Assembly (NCBI GenBank): GCA_038396625.1
Contig: CP121688.1
Span: forward strand, 3,162,001-3,226,000
Length of the DNA: 64,000 bases
Direction of reading: 5' to 3'
From: G038396625 sp038396625
GTDB lineage: Bacteria; Bacillota; Clostridia; Peptostreptococcales; Thermotaleaceae
The translations under genes were made by a program, and so were the position numbers. Position 1 is the first letter of the stretch; every line of letters begins with the position of its first letter. The notes beneath the pieces were generated by a model. It did not search any database. It was not told the origin of the DNA and was given only the letters and a program-made list of their open reading frames with translations. Positions 26,129 to 39,508 of this stretch are shown here, piece by piece.

Positions 26129-26575
26129 TTATTCCATAAACAATTTTGTAGCAATCAACATCAAAATAAGCGCACTGATCCTTTTGAAACTAATAGAATG
26201 CTGTGGTATATCAAGTAACCCAAAATGTTCGGCAATCATAGAGCTTAAGAGTTGGCTGAAAATGACCACTGTAAATGCTACTAACGGTCCAATCTTCATG
26301 ATCGAATAGGTCATCAAACTCATGATACCTAGTCCTAATAATGCGGAAATACCTAAAAAAATAAATCCGTGGTCTATCTCCTTCAATTTCATTGTACTGA
26401 CCCCAAAATTACGATTTATTACTACTGCTAACAACAACAGTACAATCTGAGTACCTACTGGAATTATGATGGTGGGAAAAATGCCTACCTTTTGTGCAAC
26501 CGTGCCATTGATTGCTCCCTGGGATGTGATAAAGGTTCCTGCAATTAAAGCAAATACCATTCCCAAATATTCCAT
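26129..26575 (-). CDS. DMT-family small membrane transporter (DUF606/YdcZ type)
   Basis: A 148-residue membrane protein with about five hydrophobic helices. It has the family features of an N-terminal GTFITSQGAINGTVAQKVG segment and a late FSQLLSSMIAEHFG segment. The DUF606 branch of the drug/metabolite superfamily consists of such single-repeat proteins that dimerise; the substrate is unknown. It has its own ribosome-binding site (GGGAGGAAA) and stands alone. Confidence 0.85.
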   Translation of the reverse strand: MEYLGMVFALIAGTFITSQGAINGTVAQKVGIFPTIIIPVGTQIVLLLLAVVINRNFGVSTMKLKEIDHGFIFLGISALLGLGIMSLMTYSIMKIGPLVAFTVVIFSQLLSSMIAEHFGLLDIPQHSISFKRISALILMLIATKLFME

Positions 26576-26865
26576 AGAAGTTTTCCTCCCTATCTATAAT
26601 CATTACACTACATCATTCTTGTAGCTTCGTCATATTTCCTAGGAAATATTCTATGCTTCGTCATTGAATAACTTGTTTTTTTGATTTATTTCCATTATAC
26701 ACCAATAACGAATATTTTTTCACGCCTTTTTTTATGTTTTTGTTATATTCTCTTTCATAAATCACACAATATAATAAATGGTCTTTTCAACACTTTCAGC
26801 AAATTTGTCAAAATCCCTAGAGCGTATATATTTATGAAAGCATATCAAAATTTGAGGTGAATGTC

Positions 26866-28083
26866 ATGCATTATGATCAAATTATTCAAAACACGATTAA
26901 AAAAAATAATACCAAAATTGTATTGATTGTTATGGACGGTATAGGAGATATTCGAAGTCCTCACTTTCAGAACAAGACCCCTTTAGAGTATGCCCATACC
27001 CCTCATTTAGATGCACTTGCTGGGCAATCTGTAGTAGGCCGCTCTTACCCTATTTTACCTGGTATTACACCGGGGAGTGGACCTGGACATCTAGGATTAT
27101 TTGGTTATGATCCTTCAAATCTTTTAATTGGTAGGGGCGTACTGGAAGCAGTAGGTCTTGGTTTTGCATTGCAGCCAGGCGATGTGGCCGCACGATGTAA
27201 TTTTGCTACACTAAACGACCAAGGATTGATTACAGATCGCCGTGCAGGTAGAATTCCTACAGAAAAAACGATAGAATTATGTAATATGCTAAAAAAAATT
27301 CATGACATTGATGGTGTTGAGATTATTATTGAGCCTGGTAAAGGTCATCGCTTTGTCACAATTTTTAGAAGCAAATCAAAAGAACTGGGTTCATTGATTA
27401 ATGATACCGATCCATTAACAGAGGGTAAAGCCCCTCTTTCTGCGCGAGGTCAAAATTCTTCTTCACAATTTCTAGCAAATATCATCAACCAATTTATGAA
27501 ACAAGGCTATGCCATACTTCATAACCAAAAACCCGCCAATGCCTTTCTTATGCGTGGGATTGCATCGAAACCAAAGATTCCTACGATGAGAGACAAATAC
27601 CTATTAGAATCAGCGGCTATTGCTACATACCCTATGTATCGTGGAATTGCATCTCTTTTAGGAATGACCTTATTGCCTGCACCGGATTCTATAGAAGGGC
27701 TATTTCAAACATACCTTAATTGGAAACAGAAATATGATTTTTTCTTTATTCATGTAAAAGGTACGGATCAAGCAGGAGAAGATGGAGATTTCTCCTCTAA
27801 AGTAAGCTGTATTGAAAAAGTAGATCAAGCACTTCCCATTATTCTTCAAAACAAACCAGAAGTTCTTGCAATTACAGGAGACCATTCTTCCCCTTGTGCC
27901 ATGCGTTCTCATAGTTGGCACCCTGTACCGATTCTTATTCACAGTCCATTTTGTGGCATAGATGATGTGAAAGTGTTCCATGAAAATGCATGCAATGGAG
28001 GTGGTCTAGGTTTTTTTGAAAGTAAATATCTAATGGGCCTATTGCTGGCAAACGCAAAAAGATTAGATAAATTTGGTGCTTAG
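26866..28083 (+). CDS. apgM: Cofactor-independent phosphoglycerate mutase, archaeal type
   Basis: Interconverts 3- and 2-phosphoglycerate without 2,3-bisphosphoglycerate. The 405-residue protein belongs to the alkaline-phosphatase superfamily: VMDGIGD provides the first metal ligand, PGSGPGHLGLFGYDP holds the nucleophilic serine, and the metal site near the end is ITGDHSSPC with a following HSWHPVPILI. The archaeal-type enzyme in a bacterium often coexists with the GpmI type. The ATG at 26866 follows GAGGTGA; an in-frame ATG at 26857 lies too close to that site. It is monocistronic. Confidence 0.92.
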   Translation: MHYDQIIQNTIKKNNTKIVLIVMDGIGDIRSPHFQNKTPLEYAHTPHLDALAGQSVVGRSYPILPGITPGSGPGHLGLFGYDPSNLLIGRGVLEAVGLGFALQPGDVAARCNFATLNDQGLITDRRAGRIPTEKTIELCNMLKKIHDIDGVEIIIEPGKGHRFVTIFRSKSKELGSLINDTDPLTEGKAPLSARGQNSSSQFLANIINQFMKQGYAILHNQKPANAFLMRGIASKPKIPTMRDKYLLESAAIATYPMYRGIASLLGMTLLPAPDSIEGLFQTYLNWKQKYDFFFIHVKGTDQAGEDGDFSSKVSCIEKVDQALPIILQNKPEVLAITGDHSSPCAMRSHSWHPVPILIHSPFCGIDDVKVFHENACNGGGLGFFESKYLMGLLLANAKRLDKFGA

Positions 28084-28220
28084 AATAAAATGGCTCTAAC
28101 ACATTATAAACTTTACTTTATTTTGAGATGTTTTTTAAATATTTCCATATTATGCATAAACTTTGATATAATAATATCGTCAAGTCAATTTAAGGAAACA
28201 GTGGTGGAAGGAGGAAAAAT

Positions 28221-29273
28221 ATGAAGCTAGAAGACATCTTACAGCAAATGTTGGAAAATCCTGGAGTATCAGGTTTTGAACAATCTATGTCGCATATTGT
28301 TGAATCATTTTTTAAAGATACTGCCGATGAAATCAAAAGAGATGCATTAGGTAATTTGATCGCTTATAAAAAAGGAACTGCTAAGAATCCAATCAAGATT
28401 ATGCTCGCAGCACATATGGATGAAATTGGATTAATGGTTACCAATATTGATAAGAATGGATTTATTCAGTTTACACCCATCGGTGGTGTCGATCAAAGAA
28501 CTTTATTAGCGCAAGAAGTAATCGTTCATGGAAAAAATGATGTATTTGGAGTAATCGGTGCAAAGCCTCCTCATTTGCAAAATCCTGAGGAAAAAAAGAA
28601 TGCAATAAAAATAGAAGATATGCTGATTGATGTAGGTTTACCAAAAGAAGAAGCTGAAAAACTTATTTCTATTGGTGATTCCATTACCATCAAAAGAAAT
28701 ATGATTAAGCTGCATAATACGGTTATTGCTTCAAAGGCAATTGATGATAGAGCTGGTGTAGCTGCAGTAATCGAATGCTTTAAAGAACTAAAAAAACTGA
28801 AGCATCAATGCGATGTTTATGCAGTAGCTACTATACAAGAGGAAGTAGGTACAAGAGGTGCCATCGTTAGTACTTTTCGTGTAATGCCTGATATTGGTAT
28901 CGCCATTGATGTAGGATTTGGTGCTACCCCAGAACTACCAAAGGATGAAACTTTGGATTTGGGCAAGGGACCTGGCATAGGATTCGGTGCAAATATGCAT
29001 CCTAAAATCTACGAACGCCTTACACAGATCGCTCAAGAGTATAATATTCCCCATCAACTCGACTTAAATCCTGGTATGTCTGGAACTGATGCAAGAGCGA
29101 TGCAAATTACTCAATCCGGTGTAGCTACGGCATTACTTTCTATTCCTTTGAGATATATGCACACTTCCGTAGAAACGATTGATATGATCGATATCAAAAA
29201 CACAGGGAAATTAATGGCCTATTTTATCGCCAGTCTAGACGATGAAGATTTGGAGGGATTACTATGCTTCTAA
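28221..29273 (+). CDS. M42-family metallo-aminopeptidase (first of three)
   Basis: A 350-residue M42 peptidase of the TET/FrvX family, cytoplasmic di-zinc exopeptidases that form large hollow dodecamers and trim peptides. Metal and catalytic motifs are AAHMDEIG (about 68), AIDDRAG (about 178), QEEVGTRGA (catalytic Glu pair, about 210), IDVGF (Asp ligand) and HTSVE (His ligand near 314). It has an excellent ribosome-binding site (GGAAGGAGG). It overlaps the next M42 gene by ten bases, and three paralogues lie head to tail in one operon. Confidence 0.93.
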   Translation: MKLEDILQQMLENPGVSGFEQSMSHIVESFFKDTADEIKRDALGNLIAYKKGTAKNPIKIMLAAHMDEIGLMVTNIDKNGFIQFTPIGGVDQRTLLAQEVIVHGKNDVFGVIGAKPPHLQNPEEKKNAIKIEDMLIDVGLPKEEAEKLISIGDSITIKRNMIKLHNTVIASKAIDDRAGVAAVIECFKELKKLKHQCDVYAVATIQEEVGTRGAIVSTFRVMPDIGIAIDVGFGATPELPKDETLDLGKGPGIGFGANMHPKIYERLTQIAQEYNIPHQLDLNPGMSGTDARAMQITQSGVATALLSIPLRYMHTSVETIDMIDIKNTGKLMAYFIASLDDEDLEGLLCF

Positions 29274-30292
29274 AGAAATTAACAGAAGCCTCAGGGGTTT
29301 CTGGCAATGAAAAAGAAGTCCGAGAATTGATTCTTCGTGAAATTAAACCTTTCGTAGATGATATAAAAACTGACCGCCTCGGAAACTTAATTGCCGTTAA
29401 AAAAGGAAAAGAAGGTTATCCTTCCATTATGTTGGCTGCACATATGGATGAAGTGGGTTTAATGGTAAAATCTATTGATGAGGCTGGATTTATTAAATTT
29501 TTACCTGTAGGGGGTATTGATGATCGCGTTTTGGTTTCTAAAGTAGTTGAAATCGGAAAAAATAAAGTAAAAGGTGTAATTGGCGCAAAAGCTATACATC
29601 TCCAAGAACCCGATGAGCGAAAGAAAGCATTAAAACATAAACAGCTATACATAGATATAGGTGCTTCCTCTAAGGCTGAAGCAGAAAAGTTGGTTTCTAG
29701 AGGAGATTACATCTCATTTGCAACGGAATATATGGAGTTTGGTGATGATTTAGCAAAGGGAAAAGCCTTAGACGATCGAGTCGGTTGTGCTGTTTTGATA
29801 GAGCTGTTAAAGCAAAGCTACGATGCTACTATTCTTGCTGCTTTTACAGCACAAGAAGAAGTAGGATTGCGCGGTGCAACAGTTGCTGCCTATGCCTTAG
29901 ATCCTGATATTGCCATTGTCGTAGAAGGCACCACATGCTACGATGTAACAAATGTTGAAGAACCAGATTATGGCACTCGCCTAGGAGCAGGTCCTGCTTT
30001 ATCGGTTTTAGATATGGCTTCCTATTTTGATAAAAATATTATTCAAAAACTATTAGAAATTGCTAAAACAAATAATATTAAGGTTCAATTCAGACAAACA
30101 GTGATGGGTGCCAATGATGCAGGTAAAATCCACTTAACTAAAGAAGGTATTCCTACCGCAGCAATATCTGTTCCCTGTCGCTATATCCATTCTCCTGTGT
30201 CTGTTATGAGTAAAAATGACTTTACCCATTGTATTGAGTTATTGAATCTTTTCCTTAAAAATGTTCAAAAGGAGGAATATATCTATGAATAA
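29264..30292 (+). CDS. M42-family metallo-aminopeptidase (second of three)
   Basis: A 342-residue paralogue with AAHMDEVG, ALDDRVG, AQEEVGLRGA and the late HSPVSV motif. The residue at the metal-ligand position that is Asp in the neighbours (IDVGF, VDVTA) is Glu here (VVEGTT), a known variant in the family that may shift metal or substrate preference. It starts inside the end of the first M42 gene and ends inside the start of the third, so translation of all three is probably coupled. Confidence 0.93.
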   Translation: MLLKKLTEASGVSGNEKEVRELILREIKPFVDDIKTDRLGNLIAVKKGKEGYPSIMLAAHMDEVGLMVKSIDEAGFIKFLPVGGIDDRVLVSKVVEIGKNKVKGVIGAKAIHLQEPDERKKALKHKQLYIDIGASSKAEAEKLVSRGDYISFATEYMEFGDDLAKGKALDDRVGCAVLIELLKQSYDATILAAFTAQEEVGLRGATVAAYALDPDIAIVVEGTTCYDVTNVEEPDYGTRLGAGPALSVLDMASYFDKNIIQKLLEIAKTNNIKVQFRQTVMGANDAGKIHLTKEGIPTAAISVPCRYIHSPVSVMSKNDFTHCIELLNLFLKNVQKEEYIYE

Positions 30293-31286
30293 TACTGCTA
30301 CTGCATTATTGAAAAAGCTTTTAGAAACCTATGGTCCTTCAGGCAATGAAGAAAAAATTAGAGAGCTAATCCATCAAGAAATAAAAGATTATGTAGATGA
30401 AATTAAAGTTGATAAAATGGGCAATCTCATTGCAATCAAAAAAGGTACTAGTAAAAAAGTGATGGTGGCTGCCCACATGGATGAAATCGGAATCATTGTG
30501 ACTGGAATCGATGAAAACGGATTTTTACGATTTGCAAATGTTGGTGGAGTATCTCCCTTTATCTCCTTAGGTCAAAGAATCATGTTCCGTGACGGAACCC
30601 TTGGTGTAGTAGGTATGGAACATTTAGAAAACATGAAGGATTTAAAATTAAACAAAATGTATATTGACATCGGTGCCAAAACAAAAGAAGAAGCAATGAA
30701 AAATGTGAGCTTAGGAGATGTAGGTTGCTTCTATCAATCCTTTGCACCTGCTAATGAAAATTTAGTTTCTAAGGCATTAGATGATAGAATTGGCTGTTTC
30801 ATTGCCATAGAGACACTTAAACAAATGAAAAACACTTCCAATGAAATCTATTTTGTTTTTACAGTTCAAGAAGAGCTTGGAACAAGAGGAGCAAAAACAG
30901 CTGCCTTTGGATTAAATCCTGATCTTGGTATTGCTGTGGATGTAACTGCCACAGGAGATACGCCTAAGTCTAAACCTATGGCTGTAAAGCTTGGAGAAGG
31001 TCCTGCTATCAAGATTAAAGATAATTCTTTGCTTAGCCATCCTGCAGTGAAGCAATTGATGATTGAAACGGCCAAAGAAAATCAAATTCCTTATCAATTA
31101 GAAGTCTTAGAGTTTGGTGGTACAGATTCGGGTGCTATCCATCTTACCCGTGAGGGAATTCCTGCTGGCGTTTTGTCGATACCTTGTAGATATATACACA
31201 GTCCATCGGAGACCGTGTCAAAAAATGATGTAGAAAATGCAATTGTTCTTCTGACAAAAATTTTAGAAAAAGAAATTACTTTATAA
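30285..31286 (+). CDS. M42-family metallo-aminopeptidase (third of three)
   Basis: A 333-residue M42 paralogue with AAHMDEIG, ALDDRIG, VQEELGTRGA, VDVTATGD and HSPSE motifs. The ATG at 30285 has the ribosome-binding site AAAGGAGG and overlaps the preceding stop codon by eight bases; an upstream in-frame start at 30261 lies within the previous gene. It is slightly shorter than its neighbours, with a reduced apical insertion (EHLENMKDLKLNKMYIDIG in place of the PPHLQNPEE and IHLQEPDER loops). Confidence 0.92.
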   Translation: MNNTATALLKKLLETYGPSGNEEKIRELIHQEIKDYVDEIKVDKMGNLIAIKKGTSKKVMVAAHMDEIGIIVTGIDENGFLRFANVGGVSPFISLGQRIMFRDGTLGVVGMEHLENMKDLKLNKMYIDIGAKTKEEAMKNVSLGDVGCFYQSFAPANENLVSKALDDRIGCFIAIETLKQMKNTSNEIYFVFTVQEELGTRGAKTAAFGLNPDLGIAVDVTATGDTPKSKPMAVKLGEGPAIKIKDNSLLSHPAVKQLMIETAKENQIPYQLEVLEFGGTDSGAIHLTREGIPAGVLSIPCRYIHSPSETVSKNDVENAIVLLTKILEKEITL

Positions 31287-31289
31287 AAA

Positions 31290-31318
31290 TATCCCATGCT
31301 GTAAAAGCATGGGATCTC
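31290..31318 (+). terminator. Terminator of the M42 operon
   Basis: ATCCCATGCT and AGCATGGGAT form a 10-bp stem right after the third peptidase gene, followed by a T-rich stretch. Confidence 0.75.
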
Positions 31319-31423
31319 TTTATCTGATTTAACTTCTACAAAATAAACTTATCAATAAATCATGTTTTGTAGATATCTTTAATAAAATATATCATACAAA
31401 TTAAAATAATAGGAAGTGATTTG

Positions 31424-32101
31424 ATGGAAAAAAATCATACTTTGTTAAAAGTAATGTCCTATAACATACACAGTGGAAAGAACTTCTATATGATTCCACA
31501 ACTAAATAAAATCATTCAGTTTTTACAAGATCAGCAACCTCATATTATTGGGATTCAAGAAATCAATGAAAACAATAAAAGAGGTTATCAAGTTAGTAAA
31601 CTAGAAACATGTTTAAAAATGAATCAACATTTTGGTGAGCATGTAAAAATAGGGAAAGGCTATTATGGAATAGGCACTTTTAGTTCTTTTAACATCATAA
31701 AAAGAAACCATCTACTGCTACCTAGTGCAAAAGAACAGCGAGGTTTACTACACACCGTGGTAAAAGTCAACGATAAAAATCTTAATATTCTCAATACCCA
31801 TTTAGGACTGAAAAATCAGGAAAGAATGAAACAGCTTGAAAAAATTGAGCAATACCTTCAATCGATAGATACACCCTATATTTTAATGGGTGATTTTAAT
31901 ACAGTTGCCCCTAATTTCAATTCTATCGAGATAATTGATGCTGGGAAAATTAGTACCAAAGAAAACTTAGGAACGCTGATGCACTCTACAAAGCGTATTG
32001 ATTATATATTTGTCTCTCCTGATATAGAAGTCATAGATTATCAAGTCTTACATGTTAATATGTCTGATCACTATCCTATCTTGGTGAATATAAAATTATA
32101 G
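31424..32101 (+). CDS. Endonuclease/exonuclease/phosphatase (EEP) family protein
   Basis: A 225-residue EEP-fold hydrolase. Conserved features are the N-terminal VMSYNIHSGKN, GIQEIN (metal-binding Glu), NTHLGL, MGDFNT and the C-terminal SDHYPILV His-Asp pair. The family includes DNA repair nucleases, sphingomyelinases and inositol phosphatases; there is no signal peptide, so an intracellular nucleic acid or phospholipid-derived substrate is more likely. The start ATG follows AGGAAGTGA. It is monocistronic between two terminators. Confidence 0.88.
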   Translation: MEKNHTLLKVMSYNIHSGKNFYMIPQLNKIIQFLQDQQPHIIGIQEINENNKRGYQVSKLETCLKMNQHFGEHVKIGKGYYGIGTFSSFNIIKRNHLLLPSAKEQRGLLHTVVKVNDKNLNILNTHLGLKNQERMKQLEKIEQYLQSIDTPYILMGDFNTVAPNFNSIEIIDAGKISTKENLGTLMHSTKRIDYIFVSPDIEVIDYQVLHVNMSDHYPILVNIKL

Positions 32102-32178
32102 TGTAGAGCTTAAAATTTTACGATTTCAAACGCTATCTCACTCTATCTCATTTTAAATGATAACTTTTTGTATATTAG

Positions 32179-32210
32179 AAAAAGCATACTTTTTGCAGTA
32201 TGCTTTTTAT
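32179..32210. terminator. Terminator at the end of the rRNA/tRNA cluster
   Basis: AAAAAGCATACT and AGTATGCTTTTT form a strong stem usable on both strands: after the EEP gene on plus and after tRNA-Gly, the last gene of the rRNA-tRNA unit, on minus. Confidence 0.85.
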
Positions 32211-32221
32211 CTTAAAATATA

Positions 32222-32296
32222 TGGAGCGGAAGACGAGATTCGAACTCGCGACCCTCGCCTTGGCAAGGCGATGCTCTACCACTGAGCCACTTCCGC
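32222..32296 (-). tRNA. tRNA-Gly (GCC)
   Basis: 75-nt cloverleaf with encoded CCA; anticodon loop TTGCCAA. Last tRNA of the first rRNA operon tail. Confidence 0.97.
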
Positions 32297-32329
32297 ATGT
32301 AATTCATATTTTTTACTTCATTCTCACTT

Positions 32330-32412
32330 ACTATACTTTAGTGACGATACAACTAAGCGATTCACACAAAATCACAGATTTTGGTTCTTTGCTTATACCA
32401 CTGAGTCAGTTA
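32330..32412 (-). repeat. tRNA-Gly 5' fragment joined to a hairpin element
   Basis: On the minus strand the text GACTCAGTGGTA resembles the D-arm of the adjacent tRNA-Gly, then continues with TAAGCAAAGAAC and an AAAATC/GATTTT hairpin. The same element follows a tRNA-Leu fragment at 32580-32698 and 38996-39125. Confidence 0.5.
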
Positions 32413-32417
32413 ATGAA

Positions 32418-32470
32418 GTTACAGAAATCTTTGATTTCGTTCTAACTCCTTACTCAGCGTAGCTGAGTTA
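32418..32470 (-). repeat. Double-hairpin spacer element, copy a
   Basis: A CTCAGC/GCTGAG hairpin beside a GTTA..AAATC / GATTT..TAAC hairpin (51 bp). Five related copies lie in the tRNA and rRNA spacers of this region. Confidence 0.7.
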
Positions 32471-32483
32471 CCTTATGTTATAT

Positions 32484-32567
32484 TGGTGCGGGTGGAGGGA
32501 CTTGAACCCCCACGCCGTAAGCGCTAGATCCTAAGTCTAGTGCGTCTGCCAATTCCGCCACACCCGC
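32484..32567 (-). tRNA. tRNA-Leu (UAG)
   Basis: 84-nt class II tRNA with long variable arm and encoded CCA; anticodon TAG. Identical to the copy at 38911-38994. Confidence 0.97.
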
Positions 32568-32579
32568 ATGATGTGAATC

Positions 32580-32698
32580 ATTATTACTTATTCACGTATT
32601 AACTTATACGTGTGCAGAATGCTTTAGGGTCGACTAAGTGATTCACATCAAATCAGAGATTTGAGTTCTCTACTTATGCCAATTCCGCAACACCCGCA
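32580..32698 (-). repeat. tRNA-Leu 5' fragment plus hairpin element
   Basis: On the minus strand the first 21 bases of tRNA-Leu (one mismatch) run to the D-loop and then switch to TAAGTAGAGAAC, a TCAAATC/GATTTGA hairpin and a spacer whose ends (GATGTGAATCA / TGATTCACATC) are inverted repeats. The complete tRNA-Leu follows. The same arrangement recurs at 38996-39125. Confidence 0.65.
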
Positions 32699-32724
32699 AA
32701 TCAAATCTTAAAATATAATATTTA

Positions 32725-32800
32725 TGGTGGGCGCAATAGGGATCGAACCTATGACCCCCTGCTTGTAAGGCAGGTGCTCTCCCAGCTGAGCTATGCGCCC
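32725..32800 (-). tRNA. tRNA-Val (UAC)
   Basis: 76-nt tRNA with encoded CCA; anticodon loop CTTACAA. Same sequence as 39509-39584. Confidence 0.97.
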
Positions 32801-32806
32801 AAATAT

Positions 32807-32881
32807 TGGTGACCCATCCGGGAATCGAACCCGGGTTACCGCCGTGAAAGGGCGGTGTCTTGACCGCTTGACCAATGGGCC
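32807..32881 (-). tRNA. tRNA-Glu (UUC)
   Basis: 75-nt tRNA with encoded CCA; anticodon loop CTTTCAC. Same sequence as 39591-39665. Confidence 0.97.
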
Positions 32882-32888
32882 TTATTCA

Positions 32889-32963
32889 TGGCTCCTGAGG
32901 GGGGACTCGAACCCTCAACCTACCGGTTAACAGCCGGGTGCTCCACCATTGAGCTACTCAGGA
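32889..32963 (-). tRNA. tRNA-Asn (GUU)
   Basis: 75-nt tRNA with encoded CCA; anticodon loop CTGTTAA. Nine bases separate it from the 5S gene. Confidence 0.97.
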
Positions 32964-32972
32964 ATACCTAAA

Positions 32973-33086
32973 CCAGCGACGACCTACTCTCCCAAGGCGC
33001 TTCCGCCTAAGTACCATCAGCGCTGAAGGGCTTAACTGCTGTGTTCGGTATGGGAACAGGTGTGACCCCTTCGCTGTTGTCACTGG
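32973..33086 (-). rRNA. rrf: 5S rRNA, operon 1
   Basis: About 114 bases with the conserved CCATACCGAACACAG loop and closing stem (CCAGTGACA ... GTCGCTGG). Identical in the copies at 40020 and 51126. Confidence 0.96.
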
Positions 33087-33211
33087 ATATAGAAGGATAT
33101 ATACCTCTAAGCAACCGAAATTTCAAAATGATAATTTTGGAATTTGGTTGGCGCCGGTACATTTTGTGAAGCAACATGTACCTTCAAAACTGAACAATGT
33201 TAGAGTGTTTC

Positions 33212-36275
<3,064 letters not shown>

Positions 36276-36333
36276 GAAATTGTATGTTTTGCTTGTTCTC
36301 TACATTGTTCAGTTTTCAAGGTACAAAATGGAC

Positions 36334-36384
36334 GTTACAGAAATCTTTGATTTCGTTGTAACTCCTTTCTCAGCGTTAGCTGAG
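36334..36384 (-). repeat. Double-hairpin spacer element, copy b
   Basis: GTTACAGAAATC / GATTTCGTTGTAAC hairpin plus CTCAGC/GCTGAG hairpin in the 23S-tRNA-Ala spacer; same as copy e. Confidence 0.75.
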
Positions 36385-36406
36385 CTTCCTATTTAAAAGA
36401 TGCTTG

Positions 36407-36482
36407 TGGTGGAGATGAGGAGGATCGAACTCCTGACCCCCTGCGTGCAAGGCAGGTGCTCTCCCAGCTGAGCTACATCCCC
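36407..36482 (-). tRNA. tRNA-Ala (UGC), 16S-23S spacer of operon 1
   Basis: 76-nt tRNA with encoded CCA; anticodon loop CTTGCAC. Confidence 0.97.
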
Positions 36483-36657
36483 ATATTTAGCCAATAATTA
36501 GTTTAGAGTTATTCTCTATGGCTTAAAACCTTAGATCCTTCCCCTAAACCTCAATAATTACTAGTTTTACCTAGTAGCAATATGAAAGATTTTAAGTTTT
36601 ACCGCTAACGGCTAACCTTCTTGGTCTTTCAAAACTACACAGTGTAAGTTAAGCCAA

Positions 36658-38190
<1,533 letters not shown>

Positions 38191-38293
38191 TAAAAAATCT
38201 TCGAGGTTTATTTCATAAATTGCTGGCTTAATTTCTTACACTGTGTAGTTTTCAAAGACCAATTTTGTTTCGTCGCATTTTGGCGACTTACTT

Positions 38294-38322
38294 ATCATAG
38301 CATATCCTGTCGATTGCGTCAA
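38294..38322 (-). promoter_or_regulatory. rRNA promoter P2, operon 1
   Basis: TTGACG and TATGAT with 17 bp spacing, about 100 bp upstream of 16S. Confidence 0.8.
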
Positions 38323-38375
38323 CCACTTTTTTATTGCTAAATTTTACTTGCTTCTTATCAGCGGCGACAATAACT

Positions 38376-38404
38376 ATCTTACCACGTATATTCTTTTAAG
38401 TCAA
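38376..38404 (-). promoter_or_regulatory. rRNA promoter P1, operon 1
   Basis: TTGACT and TAAGAT with 17 bp spacing. It lies only 43 bp after tRNA-Phe of the preceding unit, and no terminator is seen between them. Confidence 0.75.
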
Positions 38405-38446
38405 CTGGTAATTTAATACAAATGAGTTTCAACTACTTTAAAACTA

Positions 38447-38522
38447 TGGTGCCCAGAGGCGGAATCGAACCACCGACACGGGGATTTTCAGTCCCCTGCT
38501 CTACCGACTGAGCTATCTGGGC
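38447..38522 (-). tRNA. tRNA-Phe (GAA)
   Basis: 76-nt tRNA with encoded CCA; anticodon loop CTGAAAA. Last tRNA of the 14-gene cluster after operon 2. Confidence 0.97.
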
Positions 38523-38529
38523 AAATACA

Positions 38530-38606
38530 TGGTCGGGGTGGCAGGATTTGAACCCGCGGCCCTCTGGTCCCAAACCAGATGCGCTACCAAACTGCGCTAC
38601 ACCCCG
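38530..38606 (-). tRNA. tRNA-Pro (UGG)
   Basis: 77-nt tRNA with encoded CCA; anticodon loop TTTGGGA. Confidence 0.97.
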
Positions 38607-38646
38607 ATATTATTAATTATATAACAAACAGCAAACAATATTTTTA

Positions 38647-38735
38647 TGGCGGAGAGGGTGGGATTCGAACCCACGGCCCCTTTCGAAGTCACTGGTTTTC
38701 AAGACCAGCTCCTTAAACCACTCGGACACCTCTCC
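38647..38735 (-). tRNA. tRNA-Ser (UGA)
   Basis: 89-nt class II tRNA with long variable arm and encoded CCA; anticodon TGA. Confidence 0.97.
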
Positions 38736-38742
38736 ACATATT

Positions 38743-38818
38743 TGGTGACCCATCCGCGGCTCGAACGCGGGACACCTTGATTAAAAGTCAAGTGCTCTAC
38801 CAACTGAGCTAATGGGTC
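38743..38818 (-). tRNA. tRNA-Lys (UUU)
   Basis: 76-nt tRNA with encoded CCA; anticodon loop CTTTTAA. Confidence 0.97.
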
Positions 38819-38829
38819 TTATATAATTT

Positions 38830-38906
38830 TGGTGAGCCCACAGGGATTCGAACCCCGGACACACGGCTTAGAAGGCCGTTGCTCTATCCAACTGAGCTAT
38901 GAGCCC
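38830..38906 (-). tRNA. tRNA-Arg (UCU)
   Basis: 77-nt tRNA with encoded CCA; anticodon loop CTTCTAA. Confidence 0.97.
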
Positions 38907-38910
38907 ACAA

Positions 38911-38994
38911 TGGTGCGGGTGGAGGGACTTGAACCCCCACGCCGTAAGCGCTAGATCCTAAGTCTAGTGCGTCTGCCAATTCCGCCACACCCGC
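38911..38994 (-). tRNA. tRNA-Leu (UAG)
   Basis: 84-nt class II tRNA with encoded CCA; identical to 32484-32567. Confidence 0.97.
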
Positions 38995-38995
38995 A

Positions 38996-39125
38996 TGATG
39001 TAAATCATTATTATTTGTTCACGTATTAATCTATACGTGTGCAGAATGCTTTAGGGTCGACTAAGTGATTCACATCAAATCAGAGATTTGAGTTCTCTAC
39101 TTATGCCAATTCCGCCACACCCGCA
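38996..39125 (-). repeat. tRNA-Leu 5' fragment plus hairpin element (second copy)
   Basis: The exact first 21 bases of tRNA-Leu (39105-39125) followed on the minus strand by the same TAAGTAGAGAAC element and spacer as at 32580-32698. The AATACGTGAATAA..CACATCAT stretch that precedes the full tRNA also precedes the fragment, so a tandem duplication of spacer plus tRNA 5' end is the likely origin. Confidence 0.65.
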
Positions 39126-39175
39126 TGATGTGAATTATAATTATTTATTCACGTATTAATCTACGCAAATAATAA

Positions 39176-39260
39176 TGGTGGAGGGAGATGGATTCGAACC
39201 ATCGAAAGCTCAGCTAACGGATTTACAGTCCGCCCCCTTTGGCCACTCGGGAACCCCTCC
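39176..39260 (-). tRNA. tRNA-Tyr (GUA)
   Basis: 85-nt class II tRNA with encoded CCA; anticodon loop CTGTAAA. Confidence 0.97.
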
Positions 39261-39272
39261 ATATTTGTTTTG

Positions 39273-39347
39273 TGGAGCTGGCGAAGGGAATCGAACCCCC
39301 AACCTGCTGATTACAAGTCAGCTGCTCTACCGTTGAGCCACACCAGC
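39273..39347 (-). tRNA. tRNA-Thr (UGU)
   Basis: 75-nt tRNA with encoded CCA; anticodon loop CTTGTAA. Confidence 0.97.
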
Positions 39348-39354
39348 AAAATGG

Positions 39355-39406
39355 AATTACAAAAATCTTTGATTTCGTCTTAATTTCTTTCTCAGCGTAT
39401 GCTGAG
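39355..39406 (-). repeat. Double-hairpin spacer element, copy c
   Basis: A diverged copy (AATTAC..AAATC / GATTT..TTAATT plus CTCAGC/GCTGAG) between tRNA-Asp and tRNA-Thr. Several arm changes are paired, which suggests the structure is maintained. Confidence 0.65.
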
Positions 39407-39426
39407 TTTCATTTTTTTGAAACAAT

Positions 39427-39503
39427 TGGCGACCCGGAAGGGGCTCGAACCCTCGACCTCCAGCGTGACAGGCTGGCATTCTAACCAACTGAACTACCGG
39501 GCC
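39427..39503 (-). tRNA. tRNA-Asp (GUC)
   Basis: 77-nt tRNA with encoded CCA; anticodon loop CTGTCAC. Confidence 0.97.
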
Positions 39504-39508
39504 AAAAT

